24,657 nucleotides of DNA from Chitinophagaceae bacterium. GTDB lineage: Bacteria > Bacteroidota > Bacteroidia > Chitinophagales > Chitinophagaceae. Shown here piece by piece: positions 17,901 to 24,657 of this stretch. The notes under the pieces were generated by a model, which had not been told where the DNA came from, searched no databases, and saw nothing but the letters and a program-made list of their open reading frames with translations. The stretch is from contig VIKJ01000009.1 of the NCBI GenBank assembly GCA_008080615.1, forward strand, positions 1-24,657, in the 5' to 3' direction. Every line of letters begins with the position of its first letter. The first letter of the stretch is position 1. The translations under genes were made by a program, and so were the position numbers.

Positions 17901-20660
17901 ACTATCACATTAAAAGCAATCAGTAATTGCGATACGATTGCTTACAGCAAAACAATCATTGTAAAATCAAAAGCCAATCTTCAATTTATTGCAACACCCT
18001 TAAACAGTTGCTTACCCTTGAATGTATTATTCAAGAATCAATCTACAGGGGCTAATACAAAATACCAGCTGGTTTTTGAAGATGGAAAAGACAGTTTGAT
18101 TGCTGCGAATGATTCTATATTGTATACTTATCAAACAACTAAAACCAGTTTATTTCAACCCATGTTAATTGCAACTGGCGCATGCGGTTCAGATACGCTT
18201 ACCGAATATATTCAAGCCATCGCCAATAATGTAACGCTGCAATTAGATTTAAAAGATACTGTGGTTTGCGGAGCTCCTTTTACTTTATCCTTTAACAACA
18301 ACACATCGGGTATTCAACAATTTAACTGGAATTGGGGGGATGGAACTAGCAGTATTAGCAATGGTACAGGTACTGTTCAACACCAATATGTACAAGCAGG
18401 AACATATTTTATTACTCATCCTATTAAAACCCTTTGCCTTGATACTGTAATAACAAAAACTGTTATCGTATATCCTGCAGTTAAAGCAAGCATTGCAGCT
18501 TTACCTCTATCAACATGTATTGGTGATTCAATTTTCATTAACAGTGCATCAGATTCAACCCTTTTACACAAATGGAAGATTGGCAATAACACCATTGATT
18601 CACTTACGCGCTTAGCATATAGTTTTAATCAATCAGGAAATTACAATATAGCATTAACTACCAGTAAAATAAATCCACTTAAAACCTGCTACGATAGTAC
18701 CATTGCCAATTTATCAATTCTGTCTGTATTGCCCGGAAAAGGAATCATCACCCCTATTAATGGAAGCTGCATTCCATTTACTGTTCAATTGATTAATCAA
18801 ACACAACCTGTAACAAAAGTTACCTGGAATATGGGAGATGGTAAAACAGCAGTAGGAGATACAAGTTCCTATACGTTTGTACAATCGGGTAATTTTAAAG
18901 TAATAATGAATGCGGTAAATGCAGGCGGGTGTAAATTTACAGACAGTTCAACCATTCAAATTAAATCACCAACCGGTAAGATTGAATTTAAAGGAGGTCT
19001 TTATTGCACTATCCAAAAAACTATTTTATTTACCCCACAAGTAAGTAGCACCGATTCTATAGAATGGAATTTTGGTGATGGCACCATCATTACCACTGCA
19101 GTAAAAAATATTACACACCAATATTCAAAACCAGGTATATACCATCCTAGTTTTACATTGATTAGTTTAACTGGTTGCAGGATCCCCATTATCAGTTCCG
19201 ATTCTATTTTAATTGAAACGGTGAAAGCCAACTTTAATGCAAAAACAATTTATGATTGTGGCTTTACTACATTTAATTTTTATGACAGTTCTGCTGCATT
19301 TAGTGGAATTAAAAACAGGGAATGGTTTGTAGGAAAAGATTTAATCGGCAGAGAAATGTTTGCATCTGCTTCATTTAAACAAACGGGTACCCAAGAAACC
19401 AATTTATATGTTACAAGTAATTTTGGTTGTGTAGACAGTATCAGAGGCGCCTATAATGTAAGTATTTACAGTTTCCCACGAGTAAATATCAGCTCTATCA
19501 ATGAAGCATGTTTAAACAGTTTAATGGAATTAAAATCAGATATCAATTCTATTGATTCTATCATGTTTAGGTTATGGAATTTTGGTAACGGAAAAAATGG
19601 AACTGATTCCATGGTACGCATATTGTATTTTGATGAGGGTGTATATCAGGTTAAGTTAACTGCAGGAACCATTAATCGTTGTTATGATTCTGCACTAAAA
19701 ATGATTACTATTCACCCAGTTCCAATTATTAAAGTGGCCAATGCACAAAGAATTTGCATTGGAGATAGCATCCAATTAAGAGCAAATGGAGCAAACAATT
19801 ATGTGTGGAAAGACGCCCAAGACAATATTATTTGTAATAACTGTTTAACAGTGAATGTTAAACCAAGCAGAACAACTCAATACAAAGTAATTGGATACAA
19901 TGAATATGGATGCACACAGGTTGCAGGCACAAGTGTTCAGGTAATTACGCCTCCAACTATTACAGTGGCACCCGAATCTTCTATTTGTGTAGGATCCAGT
20001 ATTCGAATATGGGCTGCAGGTGGTAACACATACCAATGGATGCCTGCCGCAGGATTAAATAATACCAATATTGCCGCACCCATTGTAACACCTCCTAGTA
20101 CTACCACATATAAAGTTGTGGCGCGCGATGCTTACAATTGCTTTACAGATACGGCCTTTACTAAAGTTGTTGTAGGAAATCCTACTCCAATAAAATTGAG
20201 TAAAGACACTAGTTTTATTGCAGGATCAAAAATAAGACTACAAGCTTATGCAACCTGCCCCGATCCTGTTGCCCGTGTAGTGAATGATGAAACCATAGTT
20301 TGCACAGCTACCAATATTTTTGGTTGCGTTACTAGCGATACCATTAAAATAAAAACTTTTTGTAACAACGCTCAAGTATTTATTCCTAATGCATTTTCAC
20401 CAGATGGAGATGGGGTAAATGACCTGTTTTATGTACAAGCACAAGGAATTAAAGTGGTAAAAAATATGCGTGTTTACAATAGATGGGGCGAATTGGTTTT
20501 TGAAAAAAATAATTTCTTGCCTAATGATCAAACTGCAGGATGGAATGGAAAAGTTAGGGGCAAACTACAAGAACCCGATATTTATGTGTATGTATGCGAA
20601 TTGATCTGCGAAACAAATGCAGCACAAGTATTTAAAGGAAATGTGGCAATCATAAAATAA
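14943..20660 (+). CDS. Giant multi-PKD/Ig-like surface protein with type B T9SS sorting domain
   Basis: This is a 1905-residue secreted, probably cell-surface protein. I start it at the ATG at 14943 because that gives a proper signal peptide (MTKLGPPILFRFIFMFISAS then SYAQQ). The upstream TTG at 14901 would add 14 residues before it. Domains: a jelly-roll-like N-terminal region (about 30-215, FKQDFG... ending VAMDDILFEAC), Ig-like repeats (about 220-494), and two tandem 342-codon units (495-836 and 837-1178). More PKD and Ig-like domains follow to about 1800. PKD cores visible include WDFGNGT, YGDGKDT, WGDGT, WNMGDGK and WNFGDGT. The C-terminus (about 1812-1905) is the CHU_C/gliding-motility-associated type B sorting domain, with PNAFSPDGDGVNDLF, YNRWGELVFE and WNGK. 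Such proteins cross the outer membrane through T9SS and act as adhesins or structural surface proteins; the specific ligand is unknown. The PorP/SprF-like gene follows with no gap. Confidence 0.93.
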   Translation: MTKLGPPILFRFIFMFISASSYAQQPSTYCSNTAMVPVFKQDFGVSANSNASSAAAPGSTNYNFGNVSSDGNYIVTPKVDNANKADWTKGGDHTGNPNGNMFLVNAGGGNSIFVQETVTGLCAGSSYSFSAWIANGLVYPKITFNIRNLSNAIIATYTTDILPLSPVNGPVNWQKYGFQFALPVNTGSLKIEIVDAWGGAAACGNDVAMDDILFEACIPQITVSLTSGSSDICTGATSNLTTTLINSPYGNPAYQWQKSNDGGTSWNDLGSPAIGLTQFSITNAKILDGGLYRVHVAPTIPSLTNETCSAHSNELNFTVNPLPKLLPSTNAPICSGNNVWFNANPSGGSGVYSSYKWTTAANNTIVTTQTMATGNYTVQVTDSKGCSDTAALYLNIDSTPTLKIISLTDTICSGSTASITLSSSVPNSAFYWNASLQSGNIAGNLSSINPESTGIKQNILINNGISNGVVKYSAYAQSGTCVSNTVDTTININPVPTIANAGADITICSGSQASLNANVALVGNGQWKQISGPNTALIQNSSSPTSSITNLIPGTYSLEWSITNVCGNSADTMLINYTAKPNPIFTLIDSVVCGPAQLTFTNNTINPQLYNFQWDFGNGTTSNLANPLPVLFNAAISGADTSYNITLKAISNCDTVAYSKTIIVKSSPTAQFAISPQNNCLPLQVKFDNQSIGFNTSYHLFYGDGKDTLWNNNASITHLYQSLIGTTFQPYLIATNSCSADTIFKSITAPVNALIIQNNLTDTTICGFPYTATFTNNTTGATQFTWSWGDGTPPINSAIAAQVQHTYSDTGSFNIVHSIKSNCGDTTITKTIQIFALPTIAIAGNDTSICSSNSIQLHANTPTIGKGKWKQISGPNTIQFADSSIANTTISNLVPGNYIFEWSIQGTQCGSSADTMNLQYIAKPIPSFTPSDTSLCGPVQLTFTNNTINQQLYNFQWNFGNGTTSNLANPLPVLFNAAVSGADTCYTITLKAISNCDTIAYSKTIIVKSKANLQFIATPLNSCLPLNVLFKNQSTGANTKYQLVFEDGKDSLIAANDSILYTYQTTKTSLFQPMLIATGACGSDTLTEYIQAIANNVTLQLDLKDTVVCGAPFTLSFNNNTSGIQQFNWNWGDGTSSISNGTGTVQHQYVQAGTYFITHPIKTLCLDTVITKTVIVYPAVKASIAALPLSTCIGDSIFINSASDSTLLHKWKIGNNTIDSLTRLAYSFNQSGNYNIALTTSKINPLKTCYDSTIANLSILSVLPGKGIITPINGSCIPFTVQLINQTQPVTKVTWNMGDGKTAVGDTSSYTFVQSGNFKVIMNAVNAGGCKFTDSSTIQIKSPTGKIEFKGGLYCTIQKTILFTPQVSSTDSIEWNFGDGTIITTAVKNITHQYSKPGIYHPSFTLISLTGCRIPIISSDSILIETVKANFNAKTIYDCGFTTFNFYDSSAAFSGIKNREWFVGKDLIGREMFASASFKQTGTQETNLYVTSNFGCVDSIRGAYNVSIYSFPRVNISSINEACLNSLMELKSDINSIDSIMFRLWNFGNGKNGTDSMVRILYFDEGVYQVKLTAGTINRCYDSALKMITIHPVPIIKVANAQRICIGDSIQLRANGANNYVWKDAQDNIICNNCLTVNVKPSRTTQYKVIGYNEYGCTQVAGTSVQVITPPTITVAPESSICVGSSIRIWAAGGNTYQWMPAAGLNNTNIAAPIVTPPSTTTYKVVARDAYNCFTDTAFTKVVVGNPTPIKLSKDTSFIAGSKIRLQAYATCPDPVARVVNDETIVCTATNIFGCVTSDTIKIKTFCNNAQVFIPNAFSPDGDGVNDLFYVQAQGIKVVKNMRVYNRWGELVFEKNNFLPNDQTAGWNGKVRGKLQEPDIYVYVCELICETNAAQVFKGNVAIIK
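16425..17450 (+). repeat. First copy of a 342-codon tandem coding repeat in the PKD protein
   Basis: This unit encodes one REJ/Ig-like domain (TICSGSQ... WKQISGPNT) followed by three PKD-like domains (QWDFGNGTT, YGDGKDT, WSWGDGT). Matching prolines at 16428 and 17454, and matching lysines at 17430 and 18456, are all 1026 bases apart. One single-codon gain and one loss inside the unit cancel out. The central part (16731-16940) is far more similar to the second copy than the flanks are. Confidence 0.9.
17451..18476 (+). repeat. Second copy of the 342-codon tandem coding repeat
   Basis: This copy has the same domain order as the first: SICSSNS... WKQISGPNT, QWNFGNGTT, FEDGKDS, NWGDGTSS. The tract 17760-17969 differs from the first copy at about 16 of 209 positions by hand count, mostly silent changes. 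The outer parts of the units have diverged clearly more at the protein level. This pattern suggests an old duplication with later local conversion, or strong local constraint. Confidence 0.9.
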
Positions 20661-21680
20661 ATGAAAACAAGGTCTACCATATTATTCTTGTTTTTAGCAT
20701 TGTACGGTTATAGCCAAGATTATGTATTCTCTCAATTTTATGAACAACCTTTATTACGCAACCCGGCATTGGCTGGAATTTTTACTGGTGACCTAAGAAT
20801 CTCCATGAATTACAGAGATCAATGGGGAGCCATCACTGTTCCATTTAGAACAACTTCATTAAGCATTGAACATAAAACACCAATTGGCAAAGCAAGTGAT
20901 TTTATAACCATCGGCTCACAAATGAGCATGGATGGTGCAGGAGATATCAGACTAAAAAGAACGCAAGTTTTACCAGCTGTAAATTTTCATAAATCACTAA
21001 GTGAAGATCGAGACAGTTATTTATCATTGGGCTTTATGGGTGGGCCTGTATTTAGTCAATTTGATCCTACATTATTAAAATTTGGAGACCAATATCAAAA
21101 CGGTTCTTTTAGTAGTAGTAATCCAACCGCACAATTCATAAAAGGTAATGGATACAATTACTGGGATTTTTCTACTGGCCTTTCGTATACAACTTCATTT
21201 GACTCTAAGCTACATTTATATATAGCAGCAGGTATTGCCCATGTAAACAAACCTACTATTAAAACAGTACTAAGTACTGCAGTTGAAACTATCGACCCAA
21301 AATACAGTTTCAATATTGGCATCAATGGAAAAATAAACGATAGAGATTATATAACTGCATTTGCAGATTATTTTACTCAAAATGGTAATCTACAAATTAT
21401 TGCAGGTGTACTATATGGATTTAGTACAACCACCCGATATGATGCAGGAGAGCCGAATATATTTTATATCGGTAGTTTTATGCGAGTGGGAGATGCGATT
21501 ATTCCGGTGGTAAAATTGAGCTTTAACCATATGAATATTGGTGTTAGCTATGATGTAAATATTTCTAAATTAAAAACTGCTTCTAATTGGAGGGGTGGGC
21601 TGGAAATTTCGATGGCCTATACCAATTTCTTAAAGATCAGAAGCTCTACATTAGATAAAGTTCGTTGTATTCGATTCTAA
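20661..21680 (+). CDS. PorP/SprF-family T9SS-associated outer-membrane protein
   Basis: This 339-residue protein has a signal peptide (MKTRSTILFLFLALYGYSQ) and the family opening DYVFSQFYEQPLLRNPALAGIFTGDLRISMNYRDQW, typical of PorP/SprF proteins. The body is a predicted beta-barrel (repeated amphipathic strands such as YLSLGFMGGPVFSQF, YSFNIGINGKI, YIGSFMRVGDAII) and ends in RCIRF with a terminal aromatic residue. In Flavobacterium-type systems, PorP/SprF-like proteins encoded beside type B CTD proteins are needed for secretion or surface attachment of that neighbour, as with SprF and SprB. Here the ATG directly follows the stop codon of the PKD protein, so translation is probably coupled and the two proteins likely work as a pair. 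It is more likely a substrate-specific partner than the core PorP, because no core T9SS genes are near. Its stop lies 3 bases from the convergent gene. Confidence 0.94.
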   Translation: MKTRSTILFLFLALYGYSQDYVFSQFYEQPLLRNPALAGIFTGDLRISMNYRDQWGAITVPFRTTSLSIEHKTPIGKASDFITIGSQMSMDGAGDIRLKRTQVLPAVNFHKSLSEDRDSYLSLGFMGGPVFSQFDPTLLKFGDQYQNGSFSSSNPTAQFIKGNGYNYWDFSTGLSYTTSFDSKLHLYIAAGIAHVNKPTIKTVLSTAVETIDPKYSFNIGINGKINDRDYITAFADYFTQNGNLQIIAGVLYGFSTTTRYDAGEPNIFYIGSFMRVGDAIIPVVKLSFNHMNIGVSYDVNISKLKTASNWRGGLEISMAYTNFLKIRSSTLDKVRCIRF

Positions 21681-21683
21681 GCA

Positions 21684-22349
21684 TTACATCACAACCAGGT
21701 ATGCTATAATTTGGCAAAGCACCCCGCCAAATAAGCCAGTATAGAGTTCTTTAATTGAATGGTCACTTATCAATAACCTTGCAGTACAAACCAATCCAGT
21801 AATTAATAATGCTATACTAATGGCTATTCCATTACCAACCTGATAATGAAATGAAGTAAGTATAAGTGCGGTAGTAATTCCCCCCACCCCCATTCCGTGC
21901 ATGCTTATTTTAAAATAATTATTGAGTATTAAGCCAACTACTGTTGCTAAAAATATCCCCATGAAAAAGAACTTTAGTACAATCGGTTGATCGGTAAAAT
22001 TTCTACTTAAATAATACATCCACCAATAAAAAAACATACTGATGATATAAGGTACAATCCGCTCTTTTTGTGTTCGTAAAAAAATACTCTCACTAAACTT
22101 TAGTCTCCACAACAAAAAAACAGCAAATGCAGGAAAAAAAGCGGTGAGCCAAAAAACGCCAAAAAAGCGCATTTTTAATTGCCATTCTGTAATACCAGCA
22201 AATTCATAGGGGAATTCCTGCATTAAATAAATGAAGAAATAAGTTGGAATAAATAAGGGATGAAAAACAAAAGAGATCAATTTGGCAAAAATGCGCAAAA
22301 TGAAGGGCTGTTGCTCAGTTGTAGAAGGTTGGATTGTTTGTTCGGTCAT
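21684..22349 (-). CDS. PAP2-like integral membrane protein
   Basis: This 221-residue protein has about six or seven hydrophobic segments (about 20-43, 60-81, 98-115, 125-145, 153-168, 173-190 and 200-220). It resembles Bacteroidota membrane proteins related to PAP2 lipid phosphatases. Weak counterparts of the PAP2 motifs are KERIVPY (residues 96-101, like KxxxxxxRP), KISMHGMGVGG (147-157, like PSGH) and RLLISDHSIKELYTG (191-205, like SRxxxxxHxxxD). The classical residues are only partly kept (the PSGH serine-glycine pair is altered and the final Asp is replaced by Glu), so catalytic activity is uncertain. It lies 18 bases after rpoN in the same direction and is probably co-transcribed. No functional link to sigma-54 is known to me. 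Confidence 0.7.
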   Translation of the reverse strand: MTEQTIQPSTTEQQPFILRIFAKLISFVFHPLFIPTYFFIYLMQEFPYEFAGITEWQLKMRFFGVFWLTAFFPAFAVFLLWRLKFSESIFLRTQKERIVPYIISMFFYWWMYYLSRNFTDQPIVLKFFFMGIFLATVVGLILNNYFKISMHGMGVGGITTALILTSFHYQVGNGIAISIALLITGLVCTARLLISDHSIKELYTGLFGGVLCQIIAYLVVM

Positions 22350-22367
22350 TTTAATGATAGGTTGATG

Positions 22368-23855
22368 CTAGAGTTCTTTGCGGAGTCTAGCTACTGGCAC
22401 ATTTAATTGTTCACGGTATTTTGCCACTGTTCTTCTTGCAATATTATAACCCTTTTCTTGAAGCATATCGGTAAGTACTTCATCACTTAAAGGCTTACGC
22501 TTATCTTCTGCTTCAATGATATCACTCAAAATTTTCTTTACCTCACGGGTACTTACTTCTTCACCGCTATCGGTACTTAAAGATTCACTAAAAAAGAATT
22601 TCAAGCGATAGGTTCCAAATTCTGTTTGAACAAATTTGCTATTGGCCACTCGGCTAACTGTAGAAATATCCAAACCAGTTAACTCTGCTATGTCTTTCAA
22701 TATCATAGGGCGCATAGTAGTTTCATCGCCAGTAAGAAAAAATTCTTGTTGGTGTTTCATGATAGCACTCATAGTACCAACCAAGGTATCCTGCCTTTGT
22801 TTAATCATATCAATAAACCACTTAGCAGAATCAATTTTTTGCTTGATAAATAAAACGGCTTCTTTTTGGCGTTTATCTTTTTTGCTACCCTTGTCGTAGT
22901 CTTTAAGCATATCTCTGTAACCTTCACTAATACGCAAATCGGGAGCATTTTTTGCATTGAGTGTAAGCTCTAGTATTCCATTATTGTTGATTACAAAAAA
23001 ATCAGGAACAATATAGCTTTCAGCTTTATTGATTTCACCCACATTGCCACCTGGTTTTGGATTAAGCTTAATAATTTGATTGATTACTTCTTTCAATTGA
23101 TCATCAGAAAGATTTAAGCTACGCTGAATTTTTTCGTAATGCTTCTTTGTAAACTCATCAAAATATTTGGCCAGAATTTGCATGGCCAATTCAACAGACT
23201 GCCCTTCGGAAATTCTACGCTTCAATTGAAGAATTAAACATTCTTGTAAATCGCGTGCAGCAATGCCCGCCGGATCAAATTGTTGTATCTGTTGGATGAT
23301 GGCTTCAATTTCTTTTTCTTCCACCACAAGGCTTTGCCTAAAAGCCAAGTCATCTGCAATAGAGCTTAGTTCTCGGCGCAAGTATCCATCATCATCTAAA
23401 CTACCTACAACCTGTTCTGCAATCTTATAATTTCTTTCATCCAATTCCAGCATGCCCAATTGGTTCAATACCAATTCATGAAAACTGGTTTCTACCCTAA
23501 TAGGAATTACTTTCTGATCATCCATTTCGGGATAATTATCATCCTTGGTTCTGTAATCAGCAATTTCACCATCATCATCTACTACATATTCACTAATATC
23601 TACGCTATCGTAATCTTCTGTACTTCCGTCTGGCTCTACTTCTTCGGTTGAATTATCAAATTCGTCTTTTAACTCATCCGTGTATTCATCTTCATGCCCT
23701 TCTTCTCCTTGTTCTAAAGCAGGATTTTCTTCTAATTCTTCTTTGATTCTTTCTTCTAAATTAGCCGTGGGTACCTGCAATAGTTTCATTAACTGAATCT
23801 GCTGAGGAGACAGTTTTTGAAGAAGCTTCTGTTGTAAAGATTGACTAAGAGACAT
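22368..23855 (-). CDS. rpoN: RNA polymerase sigma-54 factor
   Basis: This 495-residue sigma factor recognises -24/-12 promoters and needs an AAA+ enhancer-binding activator to open DNA. Region I (about 1-48, LSQSLQQKLLQKLSPQQIQLMKLLQ) is the glutamine/leucine-rich activator-responsive segment. Region II (about 50-115) is very acidic. The core-binding domain covers about 118-310 (DDDGYLR, FDPAGIAARDLQECLILQL). A helix-turn-helix lies at about 385-405 (LKDIAELTGLDISTVSRV). The C-terminus carries the RpoN box ARRTVAKYRE at 473-482, followed by LNVPVARLRKEL. All regions are present and the length is normal. No enhancer-binding protein gene is in the window. Only 40 bases separate its ATG from the start of the divergent small exported protein, so any promoter must overlap that region or the neighbouring gene. 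Confidence 0.98.
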   Translation of the reverse strand: MSLSQSLQQKLLQKLSPQQIQLMKLLQVPTANLEERIKEELEENPALEQGEEGHEDEYTDELKDEFDNSTEEVEPDGSTEDYDSVDISEYVVDDDGEIADYRTKDDNYPEMDDQKVIPIRVETSFHELVLNQLGMLELDERNYKIAEQVVGSLDDDGYLRRELSSIADDLAFRQSLVVEEKEIEAIIQQIQQFDPAGIAARDLQECLILQLKRRISEGQSVELAMQILAKYFDEFTKKHYEKIQRSLNLSDDQLKEVINQIIKLNPKPGGNVGEINKAESYIVPDFFVINNNGILELTLNAKNAPDLRISEGYRDMLKDYDKGSKKDKRQKEAVLFIKQKIDSAKWFIDMIKQRQDTLVGTMSAIMKHQQEFFLTGDETTMRPMILKDIAELTGLDISTVSRVANSKFVQTEFGTYRLKFFFSESLSTDSGEEVSTREVKKILSDIIEAEDKRKPLSDEVLTDMLQEKGYNIARRTVAKYREQLNVPVARLRKEL

Positions 23856-23873
23856 TTACCAAATTAATTACTT

Positions 23874-23885
23874 TGTAAATTTACA
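23874..23885. promoter_or_regulatory. Perfect 12-bp palindrome in the 40-base rpoN divergent region
   Basis: TGTAAATTTACA is its own reverse complement. It lies between the start codons of rpoN (23855) and the small exported protein (23896). ACATTTAC is also directly repeated at 23852-23859 and 23887-23894, on both sides of the palindrome. It could be an operator for a dimeric regulator of one or both genes, but in AT-rich DNA such a palindrome may be accidental. Confidence 0.3.
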
Positions 23886-23895
23886 TACATTTACA

Positions 23896-24183
23896 ATGAT
23901 GCATCATAGTAAAAGAATTTGTTTATTTGTAAATTTATTGCTAATACCCGCTGCTATTGTATTTGCACAGGGCCAAATGGGCATGCAACAAAATGCAAGT
24001 CAACGAATTGACAGTTTAAAAAAGCTTCCCATCCGAATCATTCCTGCTGATTATTACACCAAGAATCTTGGATTTTTTTGTAAAAAAGAATTGCAACTAG
24101 AAAAAGTAACTAAAATTCCTTTTCGCTTTAGATTGGGAAGTATTGAGTATGTAGATCAGATGGAAGGGAAAAAGCTTAAATAA
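23896..24183 (+). CDS. Small exported protein of unknown function
   Basis: This is a 95-residue protein with a signal peptide (residues 1-24, FVNLLLIPAAIVFA-Q). The mature part is about 70 residues and begins with a Gln/Met-rich stretch (QGQMGMQQNASQ). A basic, aromatic core follows: RIIPADYYTKNLGFFCKKEL (about 47-66), then KIPFRFRLGSIEYVDQMEGKK. It has a single mature cysteine (Cys62). I do not recognise a named domain. The core pattern 'DYYTKNLGFFCKKE...PFRFRLGS.EY' looks like a conserved short family of Bacteroidota secreted proteins, but I cannot confirm that here. The start could also be the second codon. It is divergent from rpoN, and its last 8 bases overlap the end of the convergent membrane-protein gene. 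Confidence 0.75.
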   Translation: MMHHSKRICLFVNLLLIPAAIVFAQGQMGMQQNASQRIDSLKKLPIRIIPADYYTKNLGFFCKKELQLEKVTKIPFRFRLGSIEYVDQMEGKKLK

Positions 24184-24601
24184 CTAAACCATATTTATTG
24201 AATTCATTCTTTAATTCTTCAATATTTTTTTGTTCTAACCCCTTAAATGAAATAAACTCACAAAAACTATTCTCCTGATAAAGAGAGACACCCTCGTTTT
24301 CAAATTTTATCCATTTGATCTCACTAAAAGTAAGTATAATAGGGTGCCTATATCCTTCCAGAAGCCATTCCACACTTTCATTGTTTATTTTAATATAAGA
24401 CTTAGGGGTTTTCTTTAAATAAAATAAAGGAACCACTGCATTTAATGCAAATATTAAACCAACAAAAAGATCCCATTTTTTTGCAGAACTACTCCAATCA
24501 AAGAATTTAAAAATAGCCAAGGCAGCCCATATAAAGGACCAGCTATATTTTTTCCAATAAGATTCCTTTTCGCTATGCTGTATAAAAAAATAGGTACTCA
24601 T
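24176..24601 (-). CDS. Two-helix membrane protein with a PH-like C-terminal domain
   Basis: This 141-residue protein has two likely membrane helices at about 21-36 (WSFIWAALAIFKFF) and 44-62 (DLFVGLIFALNAVVPLFYL). A soluble part of about 75 residues follows (YIKINNESVEWLL... FSEIKWIKFENEGVSLYQ... FISFKGLEQKNIEELKNEF). The alternating strands and final helix resemble bacterial PH-like (bPH) domains that sit after paired helices, but the match is by pattern only. The function is unknown. Its end overlaps the end of the small exported-protein gene by 8 bases. Its start lies 12 bases after a probable stop codon of an upstream gene on the same strand, so it may be the second gene of an operon extending beyond the window. 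Confidence 0.75.
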   Translation of the reverse strand: MSTYFFIQHSEKESYWKKYSWSFIWAALAIFKFFDWSSSAKKWDLFVGLIFALNAVVPLFYLKKTPKSYIKINNESVEWLLEGYRHPIILTFSEIKWIKFENEGVSLYQENSFCEFISFKGLEQKNIEELKNEFNKYGLVI

Positions 24602-24613
24602 ATTCTTTTATGC

Positions 24614-24657
24614 TTAACTCCCCTGAAGTACTTTCTTAATACAAGCCACCATCTTCT
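24614..24657 (-). CDS. Possible last codons of a gene continuing beyond the window
   Basis: On the minus strand one frame is open from the window edge and ends KMVACIKKVLQGS before a TAA at 24614-24616. It looks like a helical protein C-terminus and sits 12 bases before the next gene on the same strand, as in an operon. Only 13 complete codons are visible and another frame is also open, so the call is weak and no product can be named. Confidence 0.35.
   Translation of the reverse strand, partial: KMVACIKKVLQGS

Noticed and set aside
22403..22425. A sigma-54-like promoter (TGGCAC...) inside the 3' end of rpoN
   Set aside because: The -12 half does not match TTGCA and the site is within the coding sequence.
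23896..23907. ATGATGCATCAT palindrome as an operator
   Set aside because: It is made of the codons Met-Met-His-His at the start of the small exported protein and is more simply explained as coding sequence.
1..24657. CRISPR arrays, tRNA or rRNA genes, insertion sequences, phage or integron features
   Set aside because: No regularly spaced repeats, cloverleaf sequences, transposase or integrase motifs, or terminal inverted repeats were seen on either strand.

Overview
The window looks like an AT-rich Bacteroidota chromosome segment, most likely from the Chitinophagaceae. The reasons are two SusC/SusD-type outer-membrane nutrient-uptake pairs, a type IX secretion (T9SS) substrate with a gliding-motility-associated C-terminal domain next to a PorP/SprF-like protein, a DUF4369/TlpA-like thioredoxin lipoprotein, sigma-54, and genes without recognisable Shine-Dalgarno sites. 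The genus cannot be fixed from the sequence alone. I see no tRNA, rRNA, CRISPR array, IS element or integrase, and no gene-free stretch longer than 300 bases.

Layout. Positions 2-2161 (+): the 3' part of gatB, then a lipoprotein thioredoxin 12 bases downstream. Positions 2253-2915 (-): an exported protein of unknown function. Positions 2998-12371 (-): two SusC-SusD pairs in the same direction. Each pair is followed by a strong hairpin terminator (2945-2974 and 7637-7669), so they look like two independent transcription units. No glycoside hydrolase, sulfatase, ECF sigma factor or anti-sigma factor lies nearby, so the substrates cannot be inferred. Positions 12493-14781 (-): an RND/MMPL-family membrane transporter.

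Positions 14943-21680 (+), divergent from the transporter: a 1905-residue multi-PKD/Ig-like surface protein with a type B T9SS sorting domain, then a PorP/SprF-like outer-membrane protein whose ATG directly follows the stop codon. This is the classic arrangement of a large T9SS cell-surface protein with its dedicated partner. Positions 21684-23855 (-): rpoN (sigma-54) followed by a PAP2-like membrane protein. Positions 23896-24657: a small exported protein divergent from rpoN, a two-helix membrane protein, and the possible last codons of a gene that continues beyond the window.

The content is mostly ordinary for this group, and I found no clearly new system. The observations most worth following are: a 342-codon tandem duplication in the PKD protein with a central tract that looks homogenised; two places where comparing a protein with itself suggests an in-frame loss (the last Ig-like domain of the PKD protein and the second half of the MMPL transporter); a possible 3' relic of a lost gene abutting a bidirectional terminator at 7549-7632; and short repeats and palindromes in the two divergent promoter regions.
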